Positions 24,355 to 33,887 are shown, numbered from the stretch's first letter. The stretch is 64,000 nt of DNA from an uncultured Verrucomicrobia subdivision 3 bacterium (GCA_937890005.1 CALBZA010000073.1:26813-90812); one strand, 5' to 3'. Made by a program: numbers and translations. Notes: generated by a model not told the origin, from the sequence alone.

Positions 24355-25242
24355 TCAGCGGCGTCGTGGTTTGGGATCGAGATTTTGTTCGAGGTCTTCC
24401 GCGGTGACCGTCGATTCCACTCCGTTTTCGGGAACATCCACGTGCGCAACCCAAAGAATCGCGTTCAGCATGATTTTCCGCATGTTGTCGTTGCCCCAGT
24501 TTTTGTGCACGTGACCACCGGTGAAACCAAAGCCGCGTCGTCCTTCAGCATCCTCGTAAGCCCATGCCACGTGTTGTGGTTCTCCAGCCGCAACGGCTTT
24601 TCGAACGTCCGGATTGCCGCTGTGCGGACCGTCAGGACGCGTCAACGTCGCTTCTGTTGGAGTTGCGGTCAGGATCGGAGTGACCCCCTTCATGCCTTCA
24701 GCAAACCGCATGTGATAGTACCATTCATCCCGGATCTTGAACGGCTTCACGCCGCGGGTGATGGGATGATCGGGAAAGCTCGTGAATTCCGCGTCCCAAT
24801 GCGGATTCACCGACCAATGTATTTCGAAACAGCCGCCGATCCATTCGATGAATTCCTTCTGGCCTTTTTCCTTCGTCGGCTCGACGCCGTAATGAACGCA
24901 GAGGAAGCCGGTGCCCTTGGCGCGGAGTTGCGCGAGCTGCTTCAGGTGATCGCCCTGAAGCGCTGGATGTCCCGCACCGCCGTCGCAGTAGAACAATACC
25001 GCCGCGGCGTCATCAAACGCCGACTCGTTGGTTGGCCAGCCCCCGGAATAATTTTCCACATGGATGCCGGGGACATTGGCCAGGCATTTCTTGAACAGCA
25101 GCACGCCGGCATTGTGTTCGTGTTCGCCGGGGCCATGACTCGGCCGACCGGCAATCAGGACAATCTTCTTGTCTGCCGCCGCGGCTGTGGAAGCGAACTG
25201 AATCATCAACGAGGCGACGGTCAGGAGGAGGAATGTTTTCAT
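24355..25242 (-). CDS. exported ThuA-like (trehalose utilisation) domain protein
   Basis: A 295-residue protein with a signal peptide (cut near AAAADKK). The ThuA domain, a glutamine-amidotransferase-like fold, spans about 24-270: KIVLIAGRPSHGPGEHEHNAGVLL, FYCDGGAGHPALQGDHLKQL, GFLCVHYGVEP and GGHVHKNWGNDNMRKIMLNAILW. Such proteins are numerous in Verrucomicrobia and Planctomycetes, usually in carbohydrate gene clusters, and their biochemical role is unclear. It lies 32 bases downstream of the sugar isomerase-like gene on the same strand, so the two probably form an operon. Confidence 0.9.
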   Translation of the reverse strand: MKTFLLLTVASLMIQFASTAAAADKKIVLIAGRPSHGPGEHEHNAGVLLFKKCLANVPGIHVENYSGGWPTNESAFDDAAAVLFYCDGGAGHPALQGDHLKQLAQLRAKGTGFLCVHYGVEPTKEKGQKEFIEWIGGCFEIHWSVNPHWDAEFTSFPDHPITRGVKPFKIRDEWYYHMRFAEGMKGVTPILTATPTEATLTRPDGPHSGNPDVRKAVAAGEPQHVAWAYEDAEGRRGFGFTGGHVHKNWGNDNMRKIMLNAILWVAHVDVPENGVESTVTAEDLEQNLDPKPRRR

Positions 25243-25274
25243 CGCGGATTATGGTTTCGAACTGATGGATCGGA

Positions 25275-26120
25275 TCATTTGAATGTTCTCTTCAGGAATG
25301 CGACGCCTTTGCGGGCAATGTCGTTACGGCTCGGCTCAATTTTTCTCCAGATGGCTGCGGCCCGGGCAATCACTTTCACATCCGTGGTGAATGATTCGAT
25401 CACAATCGGGCCGTTGAACTTGATCGCCTTTGCGGCGGCGGCGACGGATTTCCAATCGACGTGATCGTTTCCCGGCGTGCCGCGATCGCTCGCGCTGGCG
25501 TGAATGTGAGCGACATGTTTTCCGGCGCGTCGCACGGCTTCGGCCAGATTCTTTTCCTCAATGTTCATGTGAAACGTGTCGAGCATCAGCTTGAGTCCGG
25601 GGCTCTTCACGTCGGCGATCATCTGCAATCCCTGTTCGACTGTGTTGAGGAAGTCCGATTCAAACCGGTTGAGCGGTTCCATGCAGATGAGTTTCCCGTG
25701 TGAGTGTGCGTGATCGCAGATCGTCTTCAAATGCCGGGCGACGGTTTTCCATTGGCGCCGGTATTCAGCGGGTGGAACGGCATCGGCCCGGCCGGTGGCG
25801 GAATAAAGCGGGCCGATGATCAAATTCGTGCCGAGTGCATCCGCGATGCCGACGAGTTCCTTCATGTAGCGAACCGTCGCATTCTGTTGCGCTTTAGTTC
25901 CGCGGAGGTCGCGCGACGGCGGGAAGCAGGCGCAGACGGAGGTGCAGACCAGGCCGGCCTTATCGAGCTGCCGGCGCACGAAAGCCGGATCGAAATCCGA
26001 AGGCGATTCCACGGCGATCTCAACGCCGTCGAAGCCCCATCGTTTGAACTGGGAAAAAAGCCGCGTGCTTTGATTGGTGAAAGGTGACGTGAAGAGGAAT
26101 GTATTGATGCCGAACTTCAT
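25275..26120 (-). CDS. sugar phosphate isomerase/epimerase family (xylose isomerase-like TIM barrel)
   Basis: A 281-residue protein from the ATG at 26120 (MKFGINTFLFTSPF); in-frame sequence upstream is repeat-derived. The AP_endonuc_2 TIM-barrel pattern is complete: GFDGVEIAVESP, CMEPLNRFESDFLNTVEQG with a metal-ligand Glu, LMLDTFHMNIEE (D and H), HIHASASDRGTPGNDHVDW, and FNGPIVIESF with the last Glu. This set matches D-tagatose/D-psicose 3-epimerase-like enzymes that use a divalent metal. The exact sugar cannot be read. It is followed by the ThuA-like gene. Confidence 0.88.
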   Translation of the reverse strand: MKFGINTFLFTSPFTNQSTRLFSQFKRWGFDGVEIAVESPSDFDPAFVRRQLDKAGLVCTSVCACFPPSRDLRGTKAQQNATVRYMKELVGIADALGTNLIIGPLYSATGRADAVPPAEYRRQWKTVARHLKTICDHAHSHGKLICMEPLNRFESDFLNTVEQGLQMIADVKSPGLKLMLDTFHMNIEEKNLAEAVRRAGKHVAHIHASASDRGTPGNDHVDWKSVAAAAKAIKFNGPIVIESFTTDVKVIARAAAIWRKIEPSRNDIARKGVAFLKRTFK

Positions 26121-26159
26121 TGCCGCAAAGTAAGCATCAGCGGGGAACCGGGAGCAAGA

Positions 26160-26238
26160 TGTGAGTTTGAGTTTTGAGTTCGGAGTTTCGGGAGCGAAAC
26201 GAAACAACTCGAAATTCAAAACTCAGACTCAAAACTAA
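26160..26238. repeat. imperfect inverted repeat of GAGTTTTGAGTT/AACTCAAAACTC type
   Basis: The left arm (about 26160-26190) is built of GAGTTTGAGTTTTGAGTT followed by CGGAGTTTCG. The right arm (about 26200-26238) has the complement (CGAAACAACTCGAAATTCAAAACTCAG). A related element lies at 36697-36787 between rpsB and tsf. Both are intergenic. Confidence 0.65.
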
Positions 26239-26315
26239 ATTAGGGTGTTCTCCCCGATGAACTGAGGATTTCGCCTACTGCCGCGAGTTGGCGGACGTGT
26301 TCACCCTTTTGAAGC

Positions 26316-27500
26316 GTGAACATGGAACCGAAGCCAGACGTCGTGTCGCACGACGGATTTTTCATCTCGATTGGAATCATTGCCTGGAACGAAGAACGGG
26401 CGATTCCATCGCTGCTGCAATCCGTTTTTCAACAGACGCTTTTCCAGGAGCTGGCAAGACGCGGACTGCGCTGCGAGGTGTTCTGCGTGGCCAACGGTTG
26501 CACGGATCGCACGGTTGAAGTGGCGACCGAATTGTTTCGAGAACAGGAAAGGAATCCCGAGCAGGCAGCGCTGTTTTCGGGAAAGGCAATCAATCTGTCG
26601 CAGCGGGGCAAGATCAATGCGTGGAATGAGTTCGTGCATTCGCTTTCAGCACGAGAGGCGCGGTATCTGATTCTGATGGACGCGGACATCGTCATTCACA
26701 ATCCCCGAACGCTCTGGAATCTGGTGCAGGCGCTTGAGTCGGATCCGGAGGCGCGGGTTTCAGTGGACGTTCCGCGGAAGGATCTCGAGTTCAAACCCGA
26801 GAAAACATTTCGCGAACAAATGTCGCTTCGGATGTCGCGGCTGACGCGATCGGCTTCAGCGCAGCTGTGCGGGCAGCTTTATTGCATTCGTTCCGAAACC
26901 GCCCGGAACATTTTTCTTCCGCGTGATCTCACCGCCTGCGACGACGGTTTCATCAAGTCGCTTGTCTGCACCGATTTTCTTTCGCACGGCGTGTGGCCGT
27001 CGCGCATTCAATTGGCGCGCGACGCCTCGCACACGTTTGAGGCTTACACTTCGTTGAAAAGCGTTTTTAAAAATCAGAAACGGCAGGCGATCGGGCAGAC
27101 CATCGTTCACCTGTTGATCGACGATTACCTGAAGCGGATGCCCGCGTGGGAACGTGCGAGGCTTGCGGAAACGCTTCGACGGAAGGAGCACGACAATCCG
27201 GACTGGCTGAAGAAATTGATTCACGAACATCTTCGCCGGAAACGCTTTTTCTGGCGGCTCTATCCCGGATTGATCAGTCATCGGTTTCTCAAATTGAAGT
27301 CACTGAGCTGGTCCGGGCGGATCAAGGCACTTCCTGCAGTGTTACTCGGGACAGCGCTCTCGCTGATCGCCAGTTTCGCCGCATTCCGCTTTCTTAAGTC
27401 GGGCAGCACAAACTATTGGCCCCGGGCGGAACGCTCCAGTTTGCAATCGATCGATTTGTCCGCTTCGGTCGGGTCGATGACGCGGTTCAAGATTCATTGA
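26316..27500 (+). CDS. glycosyltransferase family 2-like protein with C-terminal membrane segment
   Basis: A 394-residue protein; the ATG at 26322 is an alternative start. The GT-A fold shows ISIGIIAWNEERAIPSLLQSVFQQ, VFCVANGCTDRTVEVA and YLILMDADIVIHNP, in which DAD is the metal-binding motif. A helical region (about 260-330) follows. One hydrophobic helix (ALPAVLLGTALSLIASFAAFRFL) near residue 350 may anchor it. It opens a rightward cluster with an O-antigen ligase-like protein, a GT4 and a deacetylase, so it probably helps build a surface polysaccharide. Confidence 0.85.
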   Translation: MNMEPKPDVVSHDGFFISIGIIAWNEERAIPSLLQSVFQQTLFQELARRGLRCEVFCVANGCTDRTVEVATELFREQERNPEQAALFSGKAINLSQRGKINAWNEFVHSLSAREARYLILMDADIVIHNPRTLWNLVQALESDPEARVSVDVPRKDLEFKPEKTFREQMSLRMSRLTRSASAQLCGQLYCIRSETARNIFLPRDLTACDDGFIKSLVCTDFLSHGVWPSRIQLARDASHTFEAYTSLKSVFKNQKRQAIGQTIVHLLIDDYLKRMPAWERARLAETLRRKEHDNPDWLKKLIHEHLRRKRFFWRLYPGLISHRFLKLKSLSWSGRIKALPAVLLGTALSLIASFAAFRFLKSGSTNYWPRAERSSLQSIDLSASVGSMTRFKIH

Positions 27501-27551
27501 TCTGACGTTGTCGGGAACGTTGTCGCCCTCGCGAACAGAAACAGCACGTTC

Positions 27552-29030
27552 ATGGAATCGAAGTACATTCTTGCCGCAGCTTATCTTTCGATCGCCGCGT
27601 TTGGAGGCGTGGTGGCGGCCTGTTTGTCGAAACGCATTCGTGACGTGTTTTTCTTCCTGCTGGTGACAATGTCCGCCGTCACGGAACAATGGGATGTCAA
27701 TTTCGTCAGCCGTGAATGGTATCGCGGCACAACCTGCGGTTTTGAGATTTCGCTGGTGGATGTTTTTGCGTTGAGCCTGCTGGTGAGCGCGGTGCTGCTG
27801 CCGAGGGGAGGCGAGAAGCGATTTTATCTGCCGGGCAGTCTTGGGCTGATGATTCTCTTCTTTCTGTTTTCGATCCTGTGCGTGGCGATGGCTGATCCAA
27901 AACTGTTCGGCATGTTCGCACTGCTGAAGCTGGTCCGTGGCCTGATTGTATTCCTCGCGGTGGCGTTGTACGTCCGGGGCGAACGGGAGTTGAAAATCCT
28001 GCTGATCGCGCTGGCGACGATCGTTTGTTATGAGGCGCTGCGGGCGGTGGAACAACGATATCGCTTTGGCATTCATCGCGTCTTCAGCGACTTCAACGCA
28101 CCAAACAGCCTTTCGATGTACATGTGCACGACGGCCCCGGTGTTCGTCGCGGCGATTACATCGAACATTTCCCGATGGTTGAAGGCATTTTGCGCAGCGG
28201 CAATCGCCCTGGCCGGTTTGAGCGTGCTTCTCACGATCTCCCGTGCCGGCGTGGTAACGCTTGGGTTTGTGCTTCTCCTGGCGGTGTTGTTCACGATCAC
28301 GTGGAAGTTCACGGCCAAAAAGGTTTTTGTAACCGTGTTCGTCACGATCGCAGTGGCCGGCGCCCTGGCGAAATCGTGGGAATCACTCGCCTCTCGATTC
28401 GGCGAAGCGTCCCTGGAGGAGGAATACGAAAACACGCGCGTTCAGAGCCGCGGTTATTATGTGAAGATTGCGGCGGCGATTGCGGAGGATCACTGGCTGG
28501 GTGTCGGGCCGAACAACTGGTCGTATTGGGTGAGCAATCGTTACGGTCCGAGAATGGGCTTCAAGTTTGCGCCGTACCCGGGACCGGACCGGCCTCCGAA
28601 GTTTGAAGTCGAAGATGGTGCCAACGTGGATGATCCACAGGCGGCGCCCGCACACAGTCTCGCGGCGCTGACGGCCGGTGAAATGGGAGTCGTCGGACTG
28701 GTGCTGATGTTTCTGCTCTGGTTCCGGTGGTTTCAGATGGGCGTAAGTTTTCTTTGGAAACGGACGGATGAACTCACACACCGGATCAATGTCGGGATTC
28801 TTTTTGGAATTCTCGGAAACTTTCTTCAGAGCCTCACTGAATGGGTTTTCTACCAAACGGCCATTTATTTCACGTTCCACATTCTCATCGGCGCGCTGGC
28901 CAGCATGTATTACCTGAAGCGCCAGGCGCGAAAGGCGGAGAAGGCGCGCCAGAGGATGGAAGAGGAAGAAGAACTCGAATCCGAAATGGTCGAGCCTGAT
29001 GTCGAATATGCGCGTCGTTCACCTGCTTAG
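27552..29030 (+). CDS. O-antigen ligase/polymerase-like membrane protein
   Basis: A 492-residue polytopic protein with about 11-12 hydrophobic segments. The Wzy_C/O-antigen ligase pattern is seen: SVLLTISRAGVVTLGFVLLLAVL, a large extracytoplasmic loop (about 285-375) with GYYVKIAAAIAEDHWLGVGPNNW, and AHSLAALTAGEMGVVGLVLMFLLW. The C-terminus is charged and cytoplasmic (EEEELESEMVEPD). Members polymerise or ligate lipid-linked glycans at the outer face of the inner membrane. Its 3' end overlaps the downstream GT4 gene. Confidence 0.85.
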   Translation: MESKYILAAAYLSIAAFGGVVAACLSKRIRDVFFFLLVTMSAVTEQWDVNFVSREWYRGTTCGFEISLVDVFALSLLVSAVLLPRGGEKRFYLPGSLGLMILFFLFSILCVAMADPKLFGMFALLKLVRGLIVFLAVALYVRGERELKILLIALATIVCYEALRAVEQRYRFGIHRVFSDFNAPNSLSMYMCTTAPVFVAAITSNISRWLKAFCAAAIALAGLSVLLTISRAGVVTLGFVLLLAVLFTITWKFTAKKVFVTVFVTIAVAGALAKSWESLASRFGEASLEEEYENTRVQSRGYYVKIAAAIAEDHWLGVGPNNWSYWVSNRYGPRMGFKFAPYPGPDRPPKFEVEDGANVDDPQAAPAHSLAALTAGEMGVVGLVLMFLLWFRWFQMGVSFLWKRTDELTHRINVGILFGILGNFLQSLTEWVFYQTAIYFTFHILIGALASMYYLKRQARKAEKARQRMEEEEELESEMVEPDVEYARRSPA

Positions 29031-30294
29031 AAAATACAATCCCGACCAATGGGGCGGCACCGAGACGGCCATTCAACGGCTCTTCGTCGGACTCCGCGAG
29101 CATGACGTCGAGTCCGCCGTGTATTGCCCGGCGCTTGATCACGCGCCAGCTCGAGATCCGCTCAAGGAGGATGGCTGTGAAATTCGCCGCTTTCGGGCAT
29201 TCGTTCCGATTCTTGGAATTTCCGAGCAACGCAAACGGCAGCTGATTTCCGTCGGCGGCAATCTGATGTCGTTCGATCTCTATTCGATGCTGAACCGCGA
29301 ACGCGAGGCATCGGTCATTCACACGCACACGCTGGGCCGAATCGGTGCGATTGCCCGGACGGTTGCAAAACGGCGGAAACTTCCGTTCGTCGTTACGATT
29401 CACGGCGGCGTGCTCGATCTGCCGCAGCACATTAAAAACGATTTCAACAAGCCGATTGGAGGGTGGGAGTGGGGAAGGTTTTTTGGACTGGTTTTTCAGT
29501 CGCATCGGCTCTTTCCGGAAGCGGACGCCATTGTGACGTGCAACGCGAACGAGGCGCGGCTGCTTCAGGAAAAACATCCGGACAAACGAATCGTCGTCCA
29601 GCCACACGGCGTGCCGCTGCAGGTGTACGAAAAGGATTCACGTGCCGAAGCGTTGAAGGCGTTTCCGGAAATTCACGGCAAACAGGTGCTGCTCTGCATG
29701 GGACGCATCGATGCCGTAAAAAACCAGCGCTGGCTGATCGAACAGGCGCCACGATTTCTGAACCGGCATCCGGAAACAATGCTGGTGCTGGCGGGAGCGT
29801 GCACCGATGAAGCGTATGGAACGGAATTGAAAAACCGGATTCGTCAGCTTGGCATTGAGAAGCGCGTTCTGATCACGGGCGGGTTGCCGCCAAACGATCC
29901 GCGGTTGATCGGACTGTTGCAGGAGGCTGAAGTGCTGCTCGTGCCGTCGCAGTCGGAAACCTTCGGGATTGTCATTCTCGAAGCGTGGGCGACGGGAACG
30001 ATGGTGTTGTCATCGAAAACTTCCGGCGGAACGACGCTCATTCGCCATGGCGAGAACGGATGGTTGTTCGATCTCGACAATCCGCAGAGCTTCCACGAGC
30101 CGCTGGACCATGCGTTGATGAAAACCGATCTGGCCCGACGGATCATTCGCCGCGGCTGCGATCAGGTGAACACGGAATACAATGTGACCGCCCTGGCGGG
30201 CCGCATGAAGCGGCTCTACGAAGAACTGATTGAGGAGAAGAATGCGTTACGTGCTGATTCGCGACGACGATACCAACGCGCTGACACCCATTGA
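28999..30294 (+). CDS. glycosyltransferase family 4
   Basis: A 431-residue GT-B enzyme; Met 4 (position 29008, MRVVHLLRKYNPDQWGGTETAIQRL) is an equally good start. The N-terminal Rossmann domain includes VIHTHTLGRIGAIAR. The C-terminal GT4 domain has VLLCMGRIDAVKNQRWLIEQ and the retaining-enzyme E-x7-E element near LVPSQSETFGIVILEAWATGTMV. It overlaps the ligase gene by 32 bases and the deacetylase gene by 53, which indicates tight translational coupling. Confidence 0.93.
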   Translation: MSNMRVVHLLRKYNPDQWGGTETAIQRLFVGLREHDVESAVYCPALDHAPARDPLKEDGCEIRRFRAFVPILGISEQRKRQLISVGGNLMSFDLYSMLNREREASVIHTHTLGRIGAIARTVAKRRKLPFVVTIHGGVLDLPQHIKNDFNKPIGGWEWGRFFGLVFQSHRLFPEADAIVTCNANEARLLQEKHPDKRIVVQPHGVPLQVYEKDSRAEALKAFPEIHGKQVLLCMGRIDAVKNQRWLIEQAPRFLNRHPETMLVLAGACTDEAYGTELKNRIRQLGIEKRVLITGGLPPNDPRLIGLLQEAEVLLVPSQSETFGIVILEAWATGTMVLSSKTSGGTTLIRHGENGWLFDLDNPQSFHEPLDHALMKTDLARRIIRRGCDQVNTEYNVTALAGRMKRLYEELIEEKNALRADSRRRYQRADTH

Positions 30295-31057
30295 GTGTCT
30301 GGAGCGGTTGTATCGGCCTTTTCTGGATCGCAACCTGCCGGTGAATCTGGCGGTGATCCCGAATGTTGCGACGCGCACAGTTTTACCGGACGGTCGGGCG
30401 GAGGGATTCCTCCTGGCGCGAAACGGAGAGCAGCGTGAAACGGTGCCGATCACTTCAGATCGAACGCTCATTGAATATCTCAAAGGCAATCCCGGCTTTG
30501 AAATCGTGCAGCACGGATTCCGGCATGACTACTTTGAATTCGATCGCGTGGCGGGAACTGAGATTGGGCGGCGACTGGAGCAGGGGACCGAGCTGTTGTT
30601 GGAAGCGGGTTTCTCCAAACCGAAGGCGTTTGTGGCGCCATACGACAAGCTTTCGAGGGAAAGTTATCGTGCCGTTGTGAAACGGTTCCCTCTTGTTTCC
30701 ACGGGCTGGTTTGAATTGCGTCGCCTTCCTGAAACCTGGTGGCCGAAGTATGCGTTGAAGAAAATCGCCGGCAAATCGCACTGGCGCGTGAACGGCGCCA
30801 CGTTGATGTCGCACCCGGGCTGTCTGCTTTCGTGTCATCGCGATTACAACACGATGCTCGATTCCGTCATCCAGTCGGTGAATAGCCGTCGCGTGACAGT
30901 GCTGGTGACGCACTGGTGGGAGTATTTTCGTGATGGAGAACCCGATGCCCGCTTCATCGATCAGCTGCATGAAACAGCGGATTATCTCGGCTCCGCAAAG
31001 GATGTTCGCGTGGTCAGGTTCTCGGATGTTGCGAAAGCGGAAGTGCCGTTGAATTGA
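30242..31057 (+). CDS. polysaccharide deacetylase-like protein (DUF2334-type)
   Basis: A 271-residue protein from the ATG at 30242 (MRYVLIRDDDTNALTP), placed just after a GAGGAG ribosome site inside the preceding gene. The NodB-like fold shows RDDDTN (metal-binding Asp pair), FEIVQHGFRHDYFEF (HxxxH metal site), AFVAPYDKLSRESY and VLVTHWWEYF. DUF2334 and related deacetylases remove acetyl groups from glycans; no glycan is identified. It overlaps the GT4 gene by 53 bases and ends the polysaccharide cluster. Confidence 0.85.
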   Translation: MRYVLIRDDDTNALTPIECLERLYRPFLDRNLPVNLAVIPNVATRTVLPDGRAEGFLLARNGEQRETVPITSDRTLIEYLKGNPGFEIVQHGFRHDYFEFDRVAGTEIGRRLEQGTELLLEAGFSKPKAFVAPYDKLSRESYRAVVKRFPLVSTGWFELRRLPETWWPKYALKKIAGKSHWRVNGATLMSHPGCLLSCHRDYNTMLDSVIQSVNSRRVTVLVTHWWEYFRDGEPDARFIDQLHETADYLGSAKDVRVVRFSDVAKAEVPLN

Positions 31058-31172
31058 GTCGGAGAGGAAGGCGAAGGACATTCTGCTTCGTTCGAACAAG
31101 TTTCTTTCCTTGATTTTACGGGCCAACGGACGTTTGCTCTGCGGATTCATTTTGACCAAAACGATTACTGAC

Positions 31173-32438
31173 ATGGCCTATAAAGATGTGACACCGCCCG
31201 CTGGCGGAAAAATTTCGATCCAGAACGGAAAATTGAACGTTCCGGAAAACCCGATCCTTCCCTTCATTCGCGGCGACGGCACCGGTCCGGACATCTGGGC
31301 TGCGAGCGTGCGCGTCTTTGACGCCGCGGTGGAAAAAGCGTATGGCGGCAAACGCAAGGTGTCGTGGTTCGAAGTGTTCGCCGGTGAAGAGAGCTTCAAG
31401 AAATTCAACAACTGGCTTCCGGACGACACTGTGGAAGCGTTCAAGGAATATCTCGTCGGCATCAAAGGGCCGCTCACCACGCCGGTCGGCGGCGGTATTC
31501 GATCGCTGAATGTTGCCCTCCGCCAGATGCTCGATCTTTACGTCTGCCTGCGCCCCGTTCAGTGGTTCACTGGCGTGCCTTCTCCAGTGAAACATCCGGA
31601 GAAGGTGGACATGGTGATCTTCCGCGAGAACACCGAAGACATTTACGCCGGCATCGACTTCGAAGCCGGAAAGGAACAGGCGGTCAAGACCATCGAATTT
31701 CTGAAGGCGAATTATCCGAAGGAGTTTAAGAAGATTCGCTTCGGCGAAACGCCGGAGGTCGTGGGCATCGGCATCAAGCCGGTCAGCCGGACTGGAACGG
31801 AACGTCTCGTCCGTTCCGCAATTCAATACGCCATCGCGAACAATCGGAAGAGCGTCACGATCGTTCACAAGGGGAACATCATGAAGTTCACCGAAGGCGC
31901 GTTCCGCGACTGGGGTTATGCGCTGGCGAAGAGTGAGTTCGGCGCGGTGGAAATCGACGGCGGTCCGTGGTGCAAGATTCCGGACGGCAAACCTGGCGCC
32001 GGCATCGTCATCAAGGACGCGATCGCGGACATCACGCTGCAGCAGGTGTTAACTCGTCCGACGGATTTCGACGTGATCGCCACGCTGAACCTGAATGGCG
32101 ATTATCTCAGTGACGCACTCGCAGCACAGGTCGGCGGCATCGGCATCGCACCCGGTGGAAACATCAACTACATCAGCGGCCACGCGATCTTCGAAGCGAC
32201 GCACGGCACGGCGCCGAAGTATGCGAACAAGGACGTTGTCAATCCAGGCTCGGTCGTTCTGTCCGGCGAAATGATGTTCCGTTATATGGGCTGGACTGAA
32301 GCCGCGGATCTGATCATCAAGGGTTTGAACGGCGCGATCGGAAGCAAGCGTGTGACGTATGATTTCGCGCGTTTGATGGAAGGAGCCACAGAGATCAAGT
32401 GCTCTGAGTTCGGAACGAACATCATCAACAACATGTGA
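31173..32438 (+). CDS. icd: isocitrate dehydrogenase, NADP-dependent
   Basis: A 421-residue TCA-cycle enzyme from the ATG at 31173 (MAYKDVTPP). It converts isocitrate to 2-oxoglutarate. The substrate loop GGGIRSLNVALRQ contains the Ser targeted by AceK in E. coli. FRENTEDIYAGIDFEAG, IVHKGNIMKFTEGAFRDWGYALA and HGTAPKYANKDVVNPGSV are the catalytic and coenzyme regions; the TAPKYA sequence with the adjacent Lys and Tyr marks NADP use. Length fits the prokaryotic type I enzyme. A shared terminator with hisS lies downstream. Confidence 0.97.
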   Translation: MAYKDVTPPAGGKISIQNGKLNVPENPILPFIRGDGTGPDIWAASVRVFDAAVEKAYGGKRKVSWFEVFAGEESFKKFNNWLPDDTVEAFKEYLVGIKGPLTTPVGGGIRSLNVALRQMLDLYVCLRPVQWFTGVPSPVKHPEKVDMVIFRENTEDIYAGIDFEAGKEQAVKTIEFLKANYPKEFKKIRFGETPEVVGIGIKPVSRTGTERLVRSAIQYAIANNRKSVTIVHKGNIMKFTEGAFRDWGYALAKSEFGAVEIDGGPWCKIPDGKPGAGIVIKDAIADITLQQVLTRPTDFDVIATLNLNGDYLSDALAAQVGGIGIAPGGNINYISGHAIFEATHGTAPKYANKDVVNPGSVVLSGEMMFRYMGWTEAADLIIKGLNGAIGSKRVTYDFARLMEGATEIKCSEFGTNIINNM

Positions 32439-32471
32439 TCCGCGTTCCGCGATCACAGTGGTTTAAAATCA

Positions 32472-32505
32472 AAACGCCGGTCGCTCGTTCGAGTGACCGG
32501 CGTTT
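32472..32505. terminator. bidirectional terminator between icd and hisS
   Basis: A 15-bp stem (32472-32486 with 32491-32505, one G-U pair) has a GTTC loop. Read leftward it is followed by TGATTTTAAAC; read rightward by CGCTTTG. It serves both converging genes. Confidence 0.85.
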
Positions 32506-32523
32506 CGCTTTGAATGGTTCGCG

Positions 32524-33774
32524 TCAGCGAATGTGGTTCACCACGTCGGCAAAACCGGTGACGACTTCCTTGCGCGTTGAGAGATTCCGAAGACGAACGT
32601 ACTGATCGTTGTCGAGTTTCGCAGTGAAGGCGGCTTTCAGTTCCTGGGCGCGCTTGAACTGTTTGTCGGATTTCGTTGGCGTGAGCGAGTATTCCACACC
32701 GAGCCCGGCGCTGCGCAGAATCTGGATCAGCTTCAAGGCGTCAGTGCGAAGCGATTCGTCTTCGACCATCACAAAGACGTCGATGCCGCCGTCGAACTTC
32801 GGCAACAGGTTGCGGGCCTTCAGCAGTTCGAGCAGGACGACGTCGCCCATTCCGAAGCCGAGTGCGGGCAGGTTCACTTTTCCTGCGCTGATCAGCTTGA
32901 TGAGATTGTCGTAGCGTCCGCCGCCAGCGATTGCGCGGAATTCGCCTTTGCGATCGAAAGCTTCGAATACGACGCCGGTGTAATAAGCGAGGCCGCGGAT
33001 GACGTGATAATCGACTTTCACGAAATCGCTCATTCCGCGCGCGGCGAGGTTGTCCAGAATCGCCTTGAGCTCCGTGGTAGGCGCGCCGCCTTCGATGAAG
33101 GCTGTCACGTCGTCGTAGGAGAACCCGAGCTCGTCGAGCTTCTTCCGGCTTTCTTCCGGCGCGGTCCGTTCAAGTTTGTCGATGATCTGAAAGAACTGGT
33201 ATTCGCCATCCGCAGGAAGCTCGGTCTTGGTTGAGCGGGTGCGGTAATAGTCCTGCCACGCATTGCGACTGCTGAGTCGCACAACGAAGTCCTCCGCAGT
33301 GAGGCCGAATGAGCGCAGGGTGTCGATCAACAGCGCGATCAGTTCGGCATCGGCGGCGGGATCCGTTTCGCCCATGAGGTCGGCATTGAACTGGAAGTGT
33401 TCGCGCAACCGGCCTTTCTGCTGCTTTTCGTAACGGAACAATTGCGGAATGGCGAACCACTTGATCGGCTTTTTGTAGTTGCGCTCGTGTGCGGCAACCA
33501 TCCGGGCCAGCGTGGGCGTCATTTCAGGACGCATCGCAACGTGGCGTTCTCCTTTGTCCACGAAGTCGAAGAGTTGCTTGACGATTTCCTCGCCGCTCTT
33601 GGTTGTGAACAGTTCCAGCGGTTCCAGCGGCGGACCGTCGTATTCGCGAAATCCATAGCGCTGAGCCATCCGACGCCATTTGTGAAAGATGTATTGGCGC
33701 GCGTCGGCGCTCCAGACATCCGGGTGAGGAATGGGCTCTGGGTAGAAATCGCGAAAACCGGGCAATCGTTCCAT
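32524..33774 (-). CDS. hisS: histidyl-tRNA synthetase
   Basis: A 416-residue class II aminoacyl-tRNA synthetase. Motif 2-like RPEMTPTLARMV and KWFAIPQLFRYEKQQKGRLREHFQFNADL, and the His-specific GLAYYTGVVFEAFD followed by AIAGGGRYDNLI, are clear. The C-terminal anticodon-binding domain (about 325-416) is present (DVFVMVEDESL to FADVVNHI). The start MERLPGFRDFYPE fits the family's N-terminal PRGTRDFLP region. The sequence with its YEKQQKGRLREHFQ pattern resembles the subtype found in some bacterial phyla outside Proteobacteria. Confidence 0.96.
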   Translation of the reverse strand: MERLPGFRDFYPEPIPHPDVWSADARQYIFHKWRRMAQRYGFREYDGPPLEPLELFTTKSGEEIVKQLFDFVDKGERHVAMRPEMTPTLARMVAAHERNYKKPIKWFAIPQLFRYEKQQKGRLREHFQFNADLMGETDPAADAELIALLIDTLRSFGLTAEDFVVRLSSRNAWQDYYRTRSTKTELPADGEYQFFQIIDKLERTAPEESRKKLDELGFSYDDVTAFIEGGAPTTELKAILDNLAARGMSDFVKVDYHVIRGLAYYTGVVFEAFDRKGEFRAIAGGGRYDNLIKLISAGKVNLPALGFGMGDVVLLELLKARNLLPKFDGGIDVFVMVEDESLRTDALKLIQILRSAGLGVEYSLTPTKSDKQFKRAQELKAAFTAKLDNDQYVRLRNLSTRKEVVTGFADVVNHIR

Positions 33775-33836
33775 AAAATGTCGGCAGACAATAGGTTTCT
33801 TGCGAGAGGCTGAAAAGTGAAAAGCAGCAAAGAAAA

Positions 33837-33868
33837 AGCAGGAATCCAGGAAATCCTGAATTCCTGCT
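33837..33868 (-). terminator. intrinsic terminator of the HU/IHF-like gene
   Basis: A 15-bp stem with one mismatch (33837-33851 with 33854-33868) has a 2-base apex. Read leftward it is followed by TTTTTCTTTGCTGCTTTTC. It lies 19 bases past the stop codon. Confidence 0.85.
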
Positions 33869-33887
33869 GGAAATTTGGGTGCCCGAA

